This document shows positions 1 to 6,901 of a stretch of 9,070 nucleotides of DNA, in pieces. The notes under the pieces were generated by a model. The model made no database searches. It saw nothing but the letters and a program-made list of their open reading frames with translations, and had not been told where the DNA came from. This DNA is from an uncultured Clostridia bacterium (GTDB lineage Bacteria; Bacillota; Clostridia; Oscillospirales; Ruminococcaceae), in assembly GCA_937893735.1 (NCBI GenBank), contig CALBGD010000273.1:1-9070 (forward strand). The letters run 5' to 3'. The stretch's first letter is position 1. The number at the start of each line of letters is the position of its first letter. The translations under genes and the position numbers were made by a program.

Positions 1-1
1 C

Positions 2-88
2 CCGGACTATTTCGTGATAGGATACGGACTTGACTGCGGGGAAAAATACAGAAACCTGCCCTATATTGCTGAGTACTGTGAAGATTAA
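2..88 (+). CDS. hpt: Hypoxanthine phosphoribosyltransferase, C-terminal end (partial)
   Basis: Only the last 28 codons and the TAA stop lie in the window; the gene begins upstream. The readable tail contains VIGYGLDCGEKYRNLPYI, which closely matches the C-terminal signature of bacterial hypoxanthine(-guanine) phosphoribosyltransferases (family pattern VGYGLDYAEKYRNLPYIG). These cytoplasmic enzymes join hypoxanthine or guanine to PRPP, giving IMP or GMP. The usual Tyr-Ala of this motif is Cys-Gly here, a mild variation. The stop is 12 bases before the permease start, so the two genes are probably one purine salvage operon. The active-site PRPP loop is outside the window, so the call rests on the tail and on the neighbour. 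Confidence 0.82.
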   Translation, partial: PDYFVIGYGLDCGEKYRNLPYIAEYCED

Positions 89-90
89 AA

Positions 91-96
91 AGGAGG
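91..96 (+). promoter_or_regulatory. Ribosome binding site of the purine permease
   Basis: A full AGGAGG lies four bases before the ATG at 101, inside the 12-base gap after the hpt stop. It fixes the permease start and suggests strong translation within the operon. Confidence 0.85.
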
Positions 97-100
97 ATCT

Positions 101-1501
101 ATGAGTAACAAAGCAAACAGTTCCGCACAGCCGGGGGTACTTGAAAAGGTATTCAAGCTGAAGGAACACAACACAAACGTAAAGACCGAGATAGCCGCCG
201 GCGTCACCACATTCATGACAATGGCGTACATACTCGCGGTCAATCCGAGCATTCTTTCCGCCGCAGGAATGGACAGCACAGCGGTTCTTATCGCCACCTG
301 CCTTGCTTCCTTTGTCGGCACTATCCTGATGGGACTTCTTGCAAACCTCCCGTTTGCACTTTCCGCAGGAATGGGACTTAACGCATATCTTGCATACACT
401 GTCTGCATTGGTTTTGGATATTCATGGCAGATAGCGCTTCTCGCCGTATTCATCGAAGGTATCATCTTTATTATTCTTTCACTCACAAATGTGCGTGAAG
501 CTATATTTAACTGCATACCTATGCCGCTTAAGAAAGCAGTTTCCGTTGGTATTGGTCTGTTTATCGCATTTATCGGTCTCCAGAATTCAGGTCTTGTAAA
601 GGCGAATGCATCGACGCTGGTTTCCATTACCAACTTCACTCAGGATTTCAACACTGCTGGTATCAGCGCACTGCTGGCACTGCTTGGAACTATCTTTACC
701 TTCATTCTCCATGCGCGCAACGTTAAGGGCTCTATCCTTATCGGTATTTTTGCAACATGGATCGTCGGAATAATCTGCCAGCTCGTTGGACTTTATGTTC
801 CTACTCCTGACGCTGGTTTCTATTCTCTTATTCCGTCGTTCTCCTTAACTGATTTCAGCGCGTTCGGACTTACATTTGGTCAGTGCTTCAATGTTGACTT
901 CAGTTCTGTTGACATTCTAAACTTCATTGTTATCATCTTCTCGTTCCTGTTCGTTGACCTGTTCGACACACTCGGAACTCTCATCGGCGTAAGTGCTAAG
1001 GCAAATATGCTCGACGAGAATGGCAAGCTTCCCGCTATCAAGCCTGCGCTTCTCTCTGACGCTATCGCTACCTCTGTCGGCGCTGTATTCGGCACAAGTA
1101 CAACAACGACGTTCGTTGAGTCCTTTGCCGGCGTAGGCGTAGGCGGCAGAACCGGACTTACAGCTATCACCACTGGTGTGCTGTTCCTTCTGTCCGTGTT
1201 CCTTGCTCCTATCTTTACGGCGATCCCGAGCTTCGCAACAGCTCCTGCGCTTATCGTGGTAGGCTTCCTGATGTTCAGCGCCATTGCAGACCTCAAGTTT
1301 GACGCAGAAAACCTTACAGACACTATCCCGGCATACATCTGCGTTATCGCAATGCCGCTGTTTTACAGCATTTCCGAGGGTATCTCCCTTGGCATCATCT
1401 CCTACACACTCATCAACCTCTTTACCGGAAAAGCAAAGAAGATACCGATACTGCTTTATGTGCTTTCAGTGCTCTTTATACTGAAATACATATTCCTGTA
1501 A
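101..1501 (+). CDS. AzgA-type (NCS2) guanine/hypoxanthine permease
   Basis: This 466-residue multi-pass membrane protein belongs to the AzgA/PbuG/PbuO group of NCS2 transporters, which bring hypoxanthine, guanine or adenine into the cell, typically by proton symport. Diagnostic motifs are all present: a charged N-terminus followed by AAGVTTFMTMAYILAVNP (about residues 32-49), GMGLNAY (90-96), DLFDTLGTLIGV (286-297), and a GTSTTTT/VES/GGRTGLT block (331-354) that carries the conserved Glu340 of the substrate region. Length is normal for the family (about 430-480), and hydrophobic segments run throughout to the C-terminal stretch ending in LKYIFL. The start is set by the AGGAGG at 91-96. It follows hpt by 12 bases, so uptake and phosphoribosylation are probably co-expressed. 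Which purine is preferred cannot be told from sequence, so I give no gene symbol. Confidence 0.93.
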   Translation: MSNKANSSAQPGVLEKVFKLKEHNTNVKTEIAAGVTTFMTMAYILAVNPSILSAAGMDSTAVLIATCLASFVGTILMGLLANLPFALSAGMGLNAYLAYTVCIGFGYSWQIALLAVFIEGIIFIILSLTNVREAIFNCIPMPLKKAVSVGIGLFIAFIGLQNSGLVKANASTLVSITNFTQDFNTAGISALLALLGTIFTFILHARNVKGSILIGIFATWIVGIICQLVGLYVPTPDAGFYSLIPSFSLTDFSAFGLTFGQCFNVDFSSVDILNFIVIIFSFLFVDLFDTLGTLIGVSAKANMLDENGKLPAIKPALLSDAIATSVGAVFGTSTTTTFVESFAGVGVGGRTGLTAITTGVLFLLSVFLAPIFTAIPSFATAPALIVVGFLMFSAIADLKFDAENLTDTIPAYICVIAMPLFYSISEGISLGIISYTLINLFTGKAKKIPILLYVLSVLFILKYIFL

Positions 1502-1516
1502 ATACCATAGGCAAGC

Positions 1517-1548
1517 AAAGCCGCTCGGAAACGGGCGGCTTTCATTTT
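1517..1548 (+). terminator. Rho-independent terminator of the hpt-permease operon
   Basis: An 11-bp stem (AAAGCCGCTCG at 1517-1527 paired with CGGGCGGCTTT at 1532-1542, one G-T pair) closes on a GAAA tetraloop and is followed by TTCATTTTA-type sequence. It starts 16 bases after the permease stop. The T-tract is interrupted by a C, but stem and loop are strong. Confidence 0.8.
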
Positions 1549-1567
1549 ATCTGATTTTACGAACAAG

Positions 1568-1595
1568 AAATGGCGGCTCAATAAAAGAGCCGCCG
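1568..1595 (-). terminator. Terminator hairpin of the GH5 gene
   Basis: GGCGGCTC (1572-1579) pairs with GAGCCGCC (1587-1594) around a 7-base A/T loop. Read on the - strand it begins 9 bases after the GH5 stop codon and is followed by ATTTCTTG. The + strand side has only a weak GCTTTATA tail, so it mainly serves the minus-strand gene, with possible backup for the operon coming the other way. Confidence 0.7.
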
Positions 1596-1602
1596 CTTTA
1601 TA

Positions 1603-3354
1603 TCAGTGGTTCCTGAACCACTTGCGTATCCATGCTCCGCCCTCGGAGTAATCGCTGTCCTTCCATTTTCCGTCCGCCTTTGCGGATTCCTTGAAGCATG
1701 AAGAAGATTCGTTTTTGTTTGCAAGATTCCAGTTGCAGTAGCTTACACCGTACTTATCAAGGAGCTTAAGCCACTTTTCAGATTGATTAAAGTCGTTCGC
1801 GCCGTTTCCGGAAGCGTCACAGCAGCCGAATTCCGAAACGAATATCGGAAGTCCGCCATTTATGCATTTTTCGGCGCGTTCCCTGAGCCAGTCGGTATGC
1901 GTAGCCGCATAGAAATGAAGCGCGTACATTATATTGTCGTATTTCAGCGGGTCGGCCAGAGCCTTGTCAATATCTTGACTCCATGTCGGAGTGCCTACGA
2001 TTATCACTGCGTCCTTGTCATTCTTGCGAATTACCGGAATTACCTTCTCAGCGTAGGGCTTTATACAGCCGGACCAGTCAGCGTTTCCGTTTGGTTCGTT
2101 CACAATCTCGTAGATTATGTTCGGATAATCTGCGTATTTCTTCGACATATCCTTAAAGAAATCTATCGCTTCATCTGTGTATGCGGTCGGGTCGCCGGGA
2201 TTCAGAACGTGCCAGTCGATTATTACATACATTCCGAGCTTGATGCAGATATCCACACCCTTTTCAAGAAGCTGACGGCTTCCGTCTTTGTTCTTCATGT
2301 AACACTGACCGTTGCCCCATTCGTCAACATACATCGCAAGTCTTACGACATTCGTGTTCCAGTCATCGCGGAGCGTCCGGAACGCATTCTCGTTAATGAA
2401 ATCCGGGAACCATGTTATTCCGTGCGTGCTCATTCCTCGGAGCTGATATCCCTTTCCGTTCTTGTCAATAAGCTGAGTTCCCTTAACGGAAAGCTGACCG
2501 TGCGCCGCAACAGGAGTTGTTCCGCTAGGATCCTCCGGGGCAGGGGGGACTGTCTGAATTGTGGAAGCAGGAGTTGTTTCAGCGGGAGTGTTGTTTCCGC
2601 CGGAATTGTTTGAAGAACCCGCGGTATTGCCTGCCGCAGAGCCGTTCACAGTTACGCCCGCCGGTTTGAATTCACCGTCGCAAGCATAGTTGAAGCCAAA
2701 TCCTGCTTTCCCGCCGGGAGCTATCTCGCCGTTGTAGCTTTCGTTCTTTACGGTCATGGTGGTTCCGCTGACAGAGAAAACTCCGTTCCATGATGATTTC
2801 AGCTCAAATCCAGACGGAACGGTAATTTTGAGCGTCCAGCTTCCTACTGTGTTTTTGCTGTTGTTTGTTATCTCGACCTCGTAGCCGCCGCACTGCTTTC
2901 CACCCTCTTCCCAAGTGGAATTGAGCTTCCAGTTTACGCTGAAATCCGAGGTTTCTCTAGGTTTTGAGGTCGTTGCGGAGGTCATTGAGGTGGTCTGCGG
3001 CTTCTTAGTTTCCGCCGGGAGGCTTTCAAATTCGCGTTCCGTAGTCTGCTGGAGAGATGTTGTGCTTTCTGCAGCGGACTCTGTTACAGTTCCGGAGATG
3101 GCATTTTCAGCTGGCTCAGAGGTTGGAACAGCTTCTGCCGGGTCGTTAGTCGCCGCAGAATCTGCGGTCAGCTCATCTGAGGAAACAGGAGCGCCCCCGC
3201 CGTTCGTAGCTTCTGTCTGTCCTCCGCTGTCGTAACTGATGTCTGATGACTCATTAGTCTGCGGAACTTCTTCAGGTCTTTTGTCAGCCGCGCAGCCACA
3301 CAACATGGAAGCGCACAGCAACACCGCAAGAATCCCTTTTAATGTCTTTTTCAT
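1603..3354 (-). CDS. Lipoprotein endoglucanase, CBM2-GH5 (subfamily 2-like)
   Basis: This 583-residue secreted cellulase is predicted to cut internal beta-1,4 bonds in cellulose. In order: signal peptide with lipobox LCGC (Cys21 would be lipidated); a Ser/Thr/Glu/Ala/Pro-rich linker (about 22-136); a CBM2-type cellulose-binding module (about 137-238) with GSWTL, the candidate binding aromatics Trp148, Trp189 and Tyr207, and YNGEIAPGG; a second linker rich in Asn/Gly/Thr/Pro (239-283); and a GH5 catalytic domain (about 284-580). All eight usual GH5 active-site residues are visible: Arg338, His382, Asn419, Glu420 (acid/base, in VNEPNG), His480, Tyr482, Glu508 (nucleophile, in SEFG) and Trp542. 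HGQLSVKGTQLIDKNGK at the domain start is typical of GH5_2. No dockerin is present, so it is probably membrane-anchored, not cellulosomal. The ATG at 3354 is chosen because AAAGGGA precedes it and because an in-frame ATG at 3420 lies upstream of the predicted transcription start. Confidence 0.92.
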   Translation of the reverse strand: MKKTLKGILAVLLCASMLCGCAADKRPEEVPQTNESSDISYDSGGQTEATNGGGAPVSSDELTADSAATNDPAEAVPTSEPAENAISGTVTESAAESTTSLQQTTEREFESLPAETKKPQTTSMTSATTSKPRETSDFSVNWKLNSTWEEGGKQCGGYEVEITNNSKNTVGSWTLKITVPSGFELKSSWNGVFSVSGTTMTVKNESYNGEIAPGGKAGFGFNYACDGEFKPAGVTVNGSAAGNTAGSSNNSGGNNTPAETTPASTIQTVPPAPEDPSGTTPVAAHGQLSVKGTQLIDKNGKGYQLRGMSTHGITWFPDFINENAFRTLRDDWNTNVVRLAMYVDEWGNGQCYMKNKDGSRQLLEKGVDICIKLGMYVIIDWHVLNPGDPTAYTDEAIDFFKDMSKKYADYPNIIYEIVNEPNGNADWSGCIKPYAEKVIPVIRKNDKDAVIIVGTPTWSQDIDKALADPLKYDNIMYALHFYAATHTDWLRERAEKCINGGLPIFVSEFGCCDASGNGANDFNQSEKWLKLLDKYGVSYCNWNLANKNESSSCFKESAKADGKWKDSDYSEGGAWIRKWFRNH

Positions 3355-3360
3355 AGAGTT

Positions 3361-3367
3361 TCCCTTT
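3361..3367 (-). promoter_or_regulatory. Ribosome binding site deciding the GH5 start
   Basis: On the - strand AAAGGGA is followed six bases later by the ATG at 3354, which opens directly into the signal peptide MKKTLKGILAVLL. Two earlier in-frame ATGs (3420 and 3375) have no such site and would put a hydrophilic extension before the signal peptide. Confidence 0.75.
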
Positions 3368-3391
3368 CTGGACATAAATTTCGATACTATA

Positions 3392-3420
3392 ATTATAACA
3401 CTATGTTTTTTAAAAATCAA
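3392..3420 (-). promoter_or_regulatory. Sigma-A promoter of the GH5 gene
   Basis: On the - strand a -35 TTGATT (3420-3415) and a perfect -10 TATAAT (3397-3392) are separated by exactly 17 bases. Transcription should begin near 3385, about 30 bases before the chosen ATG. A Per-box-like sequence overlaps the -10 (see findings). Confidence 0.78.
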
Positions 3421-3472
3421 CAGCCCGAAACAACAAATTTAGACATTGAACGATAAAAAATTCAAAACTGTA

Positions 3473-3501
3473 TTGAAATCCGACGTCTTTTGTGATATGA
3501 T
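3473..3501 (+). promoter_or_regulatory. Sigma-A promoter of carB
   Basis: A -35 TTGAAA (3473-3478) and -10 TATGAT (3496-3501) are spaced by 17 bases, predicting a start near 3508 and a leader of about 50 bases before carB. This leader is too short for the PyrR-type anti-terminator/terminator structures that control pyrimidine genes in many Firmicutes. Confidence 0.7.
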
Positions 3502-3513
3502 ATAGTAGATATA

Positions 3514-3532
3514 TTCTGTAACGGTTACAGAA
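3514..3532 (+). promoter_or_regulatory. 19-bp perfect palindrome, candidate operator of carB
   Basis: TTCTGTAACGGTTACAGAA is a perfect inverted repeat with 9-bp arms around one central G. It sits about 6 to 24 bases downstream of the predicted carB start, a position where a bound repressor would block transcription. The TGTAAC/GTTACA core resembles operators of LacI-family regulators, but the spacing is odd-numbered, unlike the 14-bp CcpA cre site. Which protein binds is unknown. Confidence 0.5.
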
Positions 3533-3559
3533 AAGAAAAATGGATAAGGGAGTAAAAAA

Positions 3560-6500
3560 ATGCCAAAGAAGCAGGATATCAACAAAATACTCATAATCGG
3601 TTCCGGTCCTATTATTATAGGACAGGCGTGCGAGTTCGACTATTCGGGAACGCAGGCGTGCAAGGCGCTCCGCAAACTCGGATACGAGATAGTTCTCGTT
3701 AACTCTAACCCCGCCACCATCATGACCGACCCCGACGTAGCTGACATCACCTACATTGAGCCGCTGAACGTTGACCGTCTGACCCAGATCATCGAAAAGG
3801 AGCGCCCTGACGCACTTCTTCCGAACCTCGGCGGACAGTCCGGTCTGAACCTCTGCTCCGAGCTGAGCGAAGCCGGAGTACTCGAGAAGTACAACGTAAA
3901 GGTCATCGGCGTGCAGGTTGACGCTATCGAGCGCGGCGAGGACAGAATCGAGTTCAAGCACACCATGCAGAAGCTCGGTATCGAAATGCCAAGAAGCGAG
4001 GTCGCATATTCCGTTGACGAGGCTGTGAAGATAGCTGAGCAGCTCAAGTATCCTGTTGTTCTGCGCCCGGCATATACTATGGGCGGCGCCGGCGGCGGCA
4101 TGGTATATAACGTTGACGAGCTGAAGGTAGTGTGCGCCCGCGGACTCCAGGCGAGCCTTGTCGGACAGGTTCTCGTTGAAGAGTGCATAAGCGGCTGGGA
4201 GGAGCTGGAGCTCGAGGTCGTTCGCGACGCTAACGACAATGTTATCACCGTATGCTTCATTGAGAACATAGACCCCATCGGCGTTCACACCGGCGATTCT
4301 TTCTGCTCTGCGCCCATGCTCACCATCAGCGAGGACGTTCAGAAGAAGCTTCAGGAATATTCCTATAAGATAGTAAAGGCAATAGAAGTTATCGGCGGCT
4401 GCAACTGTCAGTTCGCGCATGACCCGGTTTCCGGACGTATCGTTGTTATTGAGATCAACCCGAGAACCTCACGCTCCTCTGCGCTTGCTTCCAAGGCTAC
4501 CGGATTCCCGATAGCGCTTGTTTCCGCAATGCTCGCCTGCGGTCTGACCCTCGACGAGATCCCCTGCGGAAAGTACGGTACTCTTGATAAGTATGTTCCG
4601 GGCGGCGACTATGTTGTTATCAAGTTTGCGCGCTGGGCATTCGAGAAATTCAAGGGCGCTGAGGATAAGCTCGGCACACAGATGAAGGCTGTCGGCGAGG
4701 TAATGTCCATCGGTAAGACCTACAAGGAAGCATTCCAGAAGGCTATACGCTCCCTTGAAACCGGAAGATATGGCCTTGGCTTTGCAAAGGATTTCAATAA
4801 GCTGTCGAAGGACGAGCTGCTTGCTAAACTCAGATTCCCGACCAGCGAGCGCCAGTTCATCATTTACGAGGCACTCCGCAAGGGCGCTACAATAGATGAA
4901 ATCTACAACCTTACAAAGATAAAGCATTGGTTCCTCCAGCAGATGAAGGAGCTTGTTGACGAGGAGAACGCTCTCATTGCAAATAAGGGCGCAGTTCCCG
5001 CAGAGCCGGCACTCCGTCAGGCAAAGCTGGACGGCTTCTCCGACAGATATCTCAGCCAGATCCTCGGCGTAACCGAAGAGGAAGTCCGCAAGACCCGCGA
5101 GAGCTACGGTATCCGCGAGGCTTGGGAGGGAATCCATGTAAGCGGTACGGAGAATGCGGCTTACTATTACTCCACATATCATCTCGACAAGGATACAAGC
5201 CCTGTTTCCGACAAGCCGAAGATAATGATCCTCGGCGGCGGACCGAACAGAATCGGTCAAGGTATCGAGTTCGACTACTGCTGCGTCCATGCGGCTCTCG
5301 CGCTGAAAAAGCTCGGATTTGAGTCCATTATCGTAAATTGCAACCCGGAGACGGTTTCCACTGACTATGACACCTCTGATAAGCTGTATTTCGAACCGCT
5401 TACACTGGAGGACGTTCTCAGCATTCACGAAAAGGAAAAGCCGGTGGGCGTTATCGCACAGTTCGGCGGACAGACTCCGCTCAACCTTGCAGGCGACCTT
5501 AAGAAGAACGGCGTAAATATCCTCGGCACCAGCCCTGAGACCATCGACCTCGCAGAGGACAGAGACCACTTCCGCGCAATGATGGAGAAGCTCGGCATTC
5601 CCATGCCTGAGTCCGGAATGGCTGTTAATGTTGACGAGGCTCTTGAAATCGCAAACCGTATCGGCTATCCGGTAATGGTTCGTCCGTCTTATGTTCTCGG
5701 CGGCAGAGGCATGGAGATCGTTCACGATGACGAGATGATGAAGGTTTATATGGCTGCAGCAGTTGGCGTAACACCCGACAGACCTATTCTTATCGACCGC
5801 TTCCTGCACCATGCAACAGAGTGCGAGGCAGACGCGATCTCCGACGGAAAGAACTGCTTCGTTCCCGCCGTTATGGAGCACATTGAGCTCGCGGGTGTTC
5901 ACTCAGGCGACTCCGCCTGCATACTTCCCAGCAAGAACCTTACTGAAAAGCAGGTCGCAACCATCAAGGACTACACAAAGAAGATCGCAGTTGAGATGAA
6001 CGTATGCGGTCTGATGAATATGCAGTACGCCATCGAGGACGACACTGTATATGTTCTTGAGGCTAACCCGCGTGCTTCCAGAACAGTTCCGCTGGTATCC
6101 AAGGTTTGCAGCATTAACATGGTGCAGATCGCTACACAGATAATCACTTCCTCCCTGACAGGAAAGCCCAGCCCCGTTCCGGAGCTCCGCGACCACAAGA
6201 TAAACCACTACGGCGTAAAGGAAGCTGTGTTCCCGTTCAATATGTTCCCGGAGGTTGACCCGGTTCTCGGTCCGGAGATGCGTTCCACCGGCGAGGTTCT
6301 TGGAATTTCTCCGTCCTTCGGCAAAGCATATTACAAGGCTCAGGAGGCTACCCGCACCAAACTCCCGCAGGAGGGAACCGTGCTCCTCAGCGTATGCGAC
6401 CGTGACAAGCCGGAGCTCGTTGAGGTTGCAAAAGCGTTCAACGACCTTGGATTCAAGATAATCGCAACTGGCAAGAGCTACGAAATGATAAAGGAAGCCG

Positions 6501-6778
6501 GAATCCCCGCTGAGCATATTTTCAAGATGTACGAGGGCAGGCCCAACATCGCTGACCAGATTGCAAACGGCGAGATACAGCTCATCATTAATACTCCTGC
6601 CGGAAAGGACAGCGTTACCGACGACAGCTACATCAGAAAGGCTGCCATCAAGCACCGCATTCCGTATATCACCACAATGGCTGCCGCAAAGGCAAGTGCC
6701 GAGGGTATCAAGGCAATAAAGGAGAACAAGCACTTCGGTGTTAAGTCGCTTCAGGCACACCACGCTGACATAGAATAA
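3560..6778 (+). CDS. carB: Carbamoyl phosphate synthase, large subunit
   Basis: This 1072-residue protein has the full CarB architecture. The large subunit makes carbamoyl phosphate from bicarbonate, ammonia (passed from the glutaminase subunit CarA) and two ATP, feeding pyrimidine and arginine synthesis in the cytoplasm. The first half (about 1-400, carboxyphosphate step) shows GSGPIIIGQ near residue 14, RPAYTMGGAGGG with Arg169, and EINPRTSRSS with Glu298/Asn300. A linker/oligomerisation region follows (about 400-550). The second half (about 552-935, carbamate kinase step) repeats the pattern with GGGPNRIGQGIEFDY, RPSYVLGGRGM (Arg708) and EANPRASRT (Glu834/Asn836). The C-terminal MGS-like allosteric domain (about 938-1072) contains KMYEGRPNI and INTPAG, part of the effector phosphate site. 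AAGGGAG at 3546-3552 sets the start. carA is not adjacent, and carB has its own promoter and terminator, so it appears to be transcribed alone. Confidence 0.97.
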   Translation: MPKKQDINKILIIGSGPIIIGQACEFDYSGTQACKALRKLGYEIVLVNSNPATIMTDPDVADITYIEPLNVDRLTQIIEKERPDALLPNLGGQSGLNLCSELSEAGVLEKYNVKVIGVQVDAIERGEDRIEFKHTMQKLGIEMPRSEVAYSVDEAVKIAEQLKYPVVLRPAYTMGGAGGGMVYNVDELKVVCARGLQASLVGQVLVEECISGWEELELEVVRDANDNVITVCFIENIDPIGVHTGDSFCSAPMLTISEDVQKKLQEYSYKIVKAIEVIGGCNCQFAHDPVSGRIVVIEINPRTSRSSALASKATGFPIALVSAMLACGLTLDEIPCGKYGTLDKYVPGGDYVVIKFARWAFEKFKGAEDKLGTQMKAVGEVMSIGKTYKEAFQKAIRSLETGRYGLGFAKDFNKLSKDELLAKLRFPTSERQFIIYEALRKGATIDEIYNLTKIKHWFLQQMKELVDEENALIANKGAVPAEPALRQAKLDGFSDRYLSQILGVTEEEVRKTRESYGIREAWEGIHVSGTENAAYYYSTYHLDKDTSPVSDKPKIMILGGGPNRIGQGIEFDYCCVHAALALKKLGFESIIVNCNPETVSTDYDTSDKLYFEPLTLEDVLSIHEKEKPVGVIAQFGGQTPLNLAGDLKKNGVNILGTSPETIDLAEDRDHFRAMMEKLGIPMPESGMAVNVDEALEIANRIGYPVMVRPSYVLGGRGMEIVHDDEMMKVYMAAAVGVTPDRPILIDRFLHHATECEADAISDGKNCFVPAVMEHIELAGVHSGDSACILPSKNLTEKQVATIKDYTKKIAVEMNVCGLMNMQYAIEDDTVYVLEANPRASRTVPLVSKVCSINMVQIATQIITSSLTGKPSPVPELRDHKINHYGVKEAVFPFNMFPEVDPVLGPEMRSTGEVLGISPSFGKAYYKAQEATRTKLPQEGTVLLSVCDRDKPELVEVAKAFNDLGFKIIATGKSYEMIKEAGIPAEHIFKMYEGRPNIADQIANGEIQLIINTPAGKDSVTDDSYIRKAAIKHRIPYITTMAAAKASAEGIKAIKENKHFGVKSLQAHHADIE

Positions 6779-6782
6779 CCAT

Positions 6783-6816
6783 AAAGCTCCCGCAATTTGT
6801 GGGAGCTTTCCATTTT
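6783..6816 (+). terminator. Rho-independent terminator of carB
   Basis: AAAGCTCCC (6783-6791) pairs perfectly with GGGAGCTTT (6801-6809) around a 9-base loop, starting 4 bases after the carB stop; CCATTTT follows. The T-tract is short, so some read-through toward perR is possible. Confidence 0.8.
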
Positions 6817-6838
6817 AAGACATTTTTGTTCTGACCTA

Positions 6839-6867
6839 TTGACAATCCTGGTTCTATATGTTATAAT
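6839..6867 (+). promoter_or_regulatory. Consensus sigma-A promoter of perR
   Basis: TTGACA (6839-6844), 17 bases, TATAAT (6862-6867): a perfect match to the sigma-A consensus in both boxes and in spacing. The start is expected near 6874, giving a leader of about 34 bases. Such a strong promoter usually implies that the gene is held down by a repressor, in keeping with the overlapping Per-box-like site. Confidence 0.88.
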
Positions 6868-6901
6868 AATAGTAACAGTTATTGATTTGTATAGAACCGG
6901 G
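6847..6901 (+). repeat. Inverted repeat flanking the perR start site
   Basis: CCTGGTTCTATA (6847-6858) and TATAGAACCGGG (6890-6901) are inverted copies matching at 11 of 12 positions, including a perfect 9-bp block (6850-6858 with 6890-6898). A shorter inner repeat, AATAA (6865-6869) and TTATT (6879-6883), shares the same centre at 6874, which is also the predicted transcription start. The left arm lies in the promoter spacer and the right arm runs into the perR ribosome binding site. Confidence 0.7.
6861..6875 (+). promoter_or_regulatory. Per-box-like operator over the perR -10 box
   Basis: TTATAATAATAGTAA matches 12 of the 14 defined positions of the Bacillus PerR box (TTATAATNATTATAA). 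It covers the -10 hexamer and runs to the predicted start site, so PerR bound here would block RNA polymerase. Six of the matches come from the -10 box itself, which weakens the count, but autoregulation of perR is well known in Firmicutes. Confidence 0.6.

Noticed and set aside
89..100. A purine riboswitch before the permease
   Set aside because: Only 12 bases separate it from hpt; any riboswitch would lie before hpt, outside the window.
1783..2613. A 276-codon + strand reading frame opposite the GH5 catalytic domain
   Set aside because: It shows no family motif and no ribosome binding site, and it lies against a domain with all active-site residues intact.
3355..3420. A 22-residue longer N-terminus for the GH5 protein, starting at 3420
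   Set aside because: That ATG overlaps the -35 box and lies upstream of the predicted transcription start. The ATG at 3354 has a ribosome binding site and opens directly into a lipoprotein signal peptide.
3516..3530. A CcpA catabolite (cre) site within the 19-bp palindrome
   Set aside because: The half-sites resemble cre, but the core is 13 bp with one central base, while cre needs a 14-bp site with a central CG.
3479..3559. A PyrR attenuator in the carB leader
   Set aside because: The leader is about 50 bases, with no anti-terminator/terminator pair and no T-run after a hairpin.
3410..6763. Three long - strand reading frames opposite carB (336, 477 and 286 codons)
   Set aside because: They mirror the codon bias of carB and lack ribosome binding sites and recognisable motifs. 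The opposite strand encodes a complete, highly conserved CarB.
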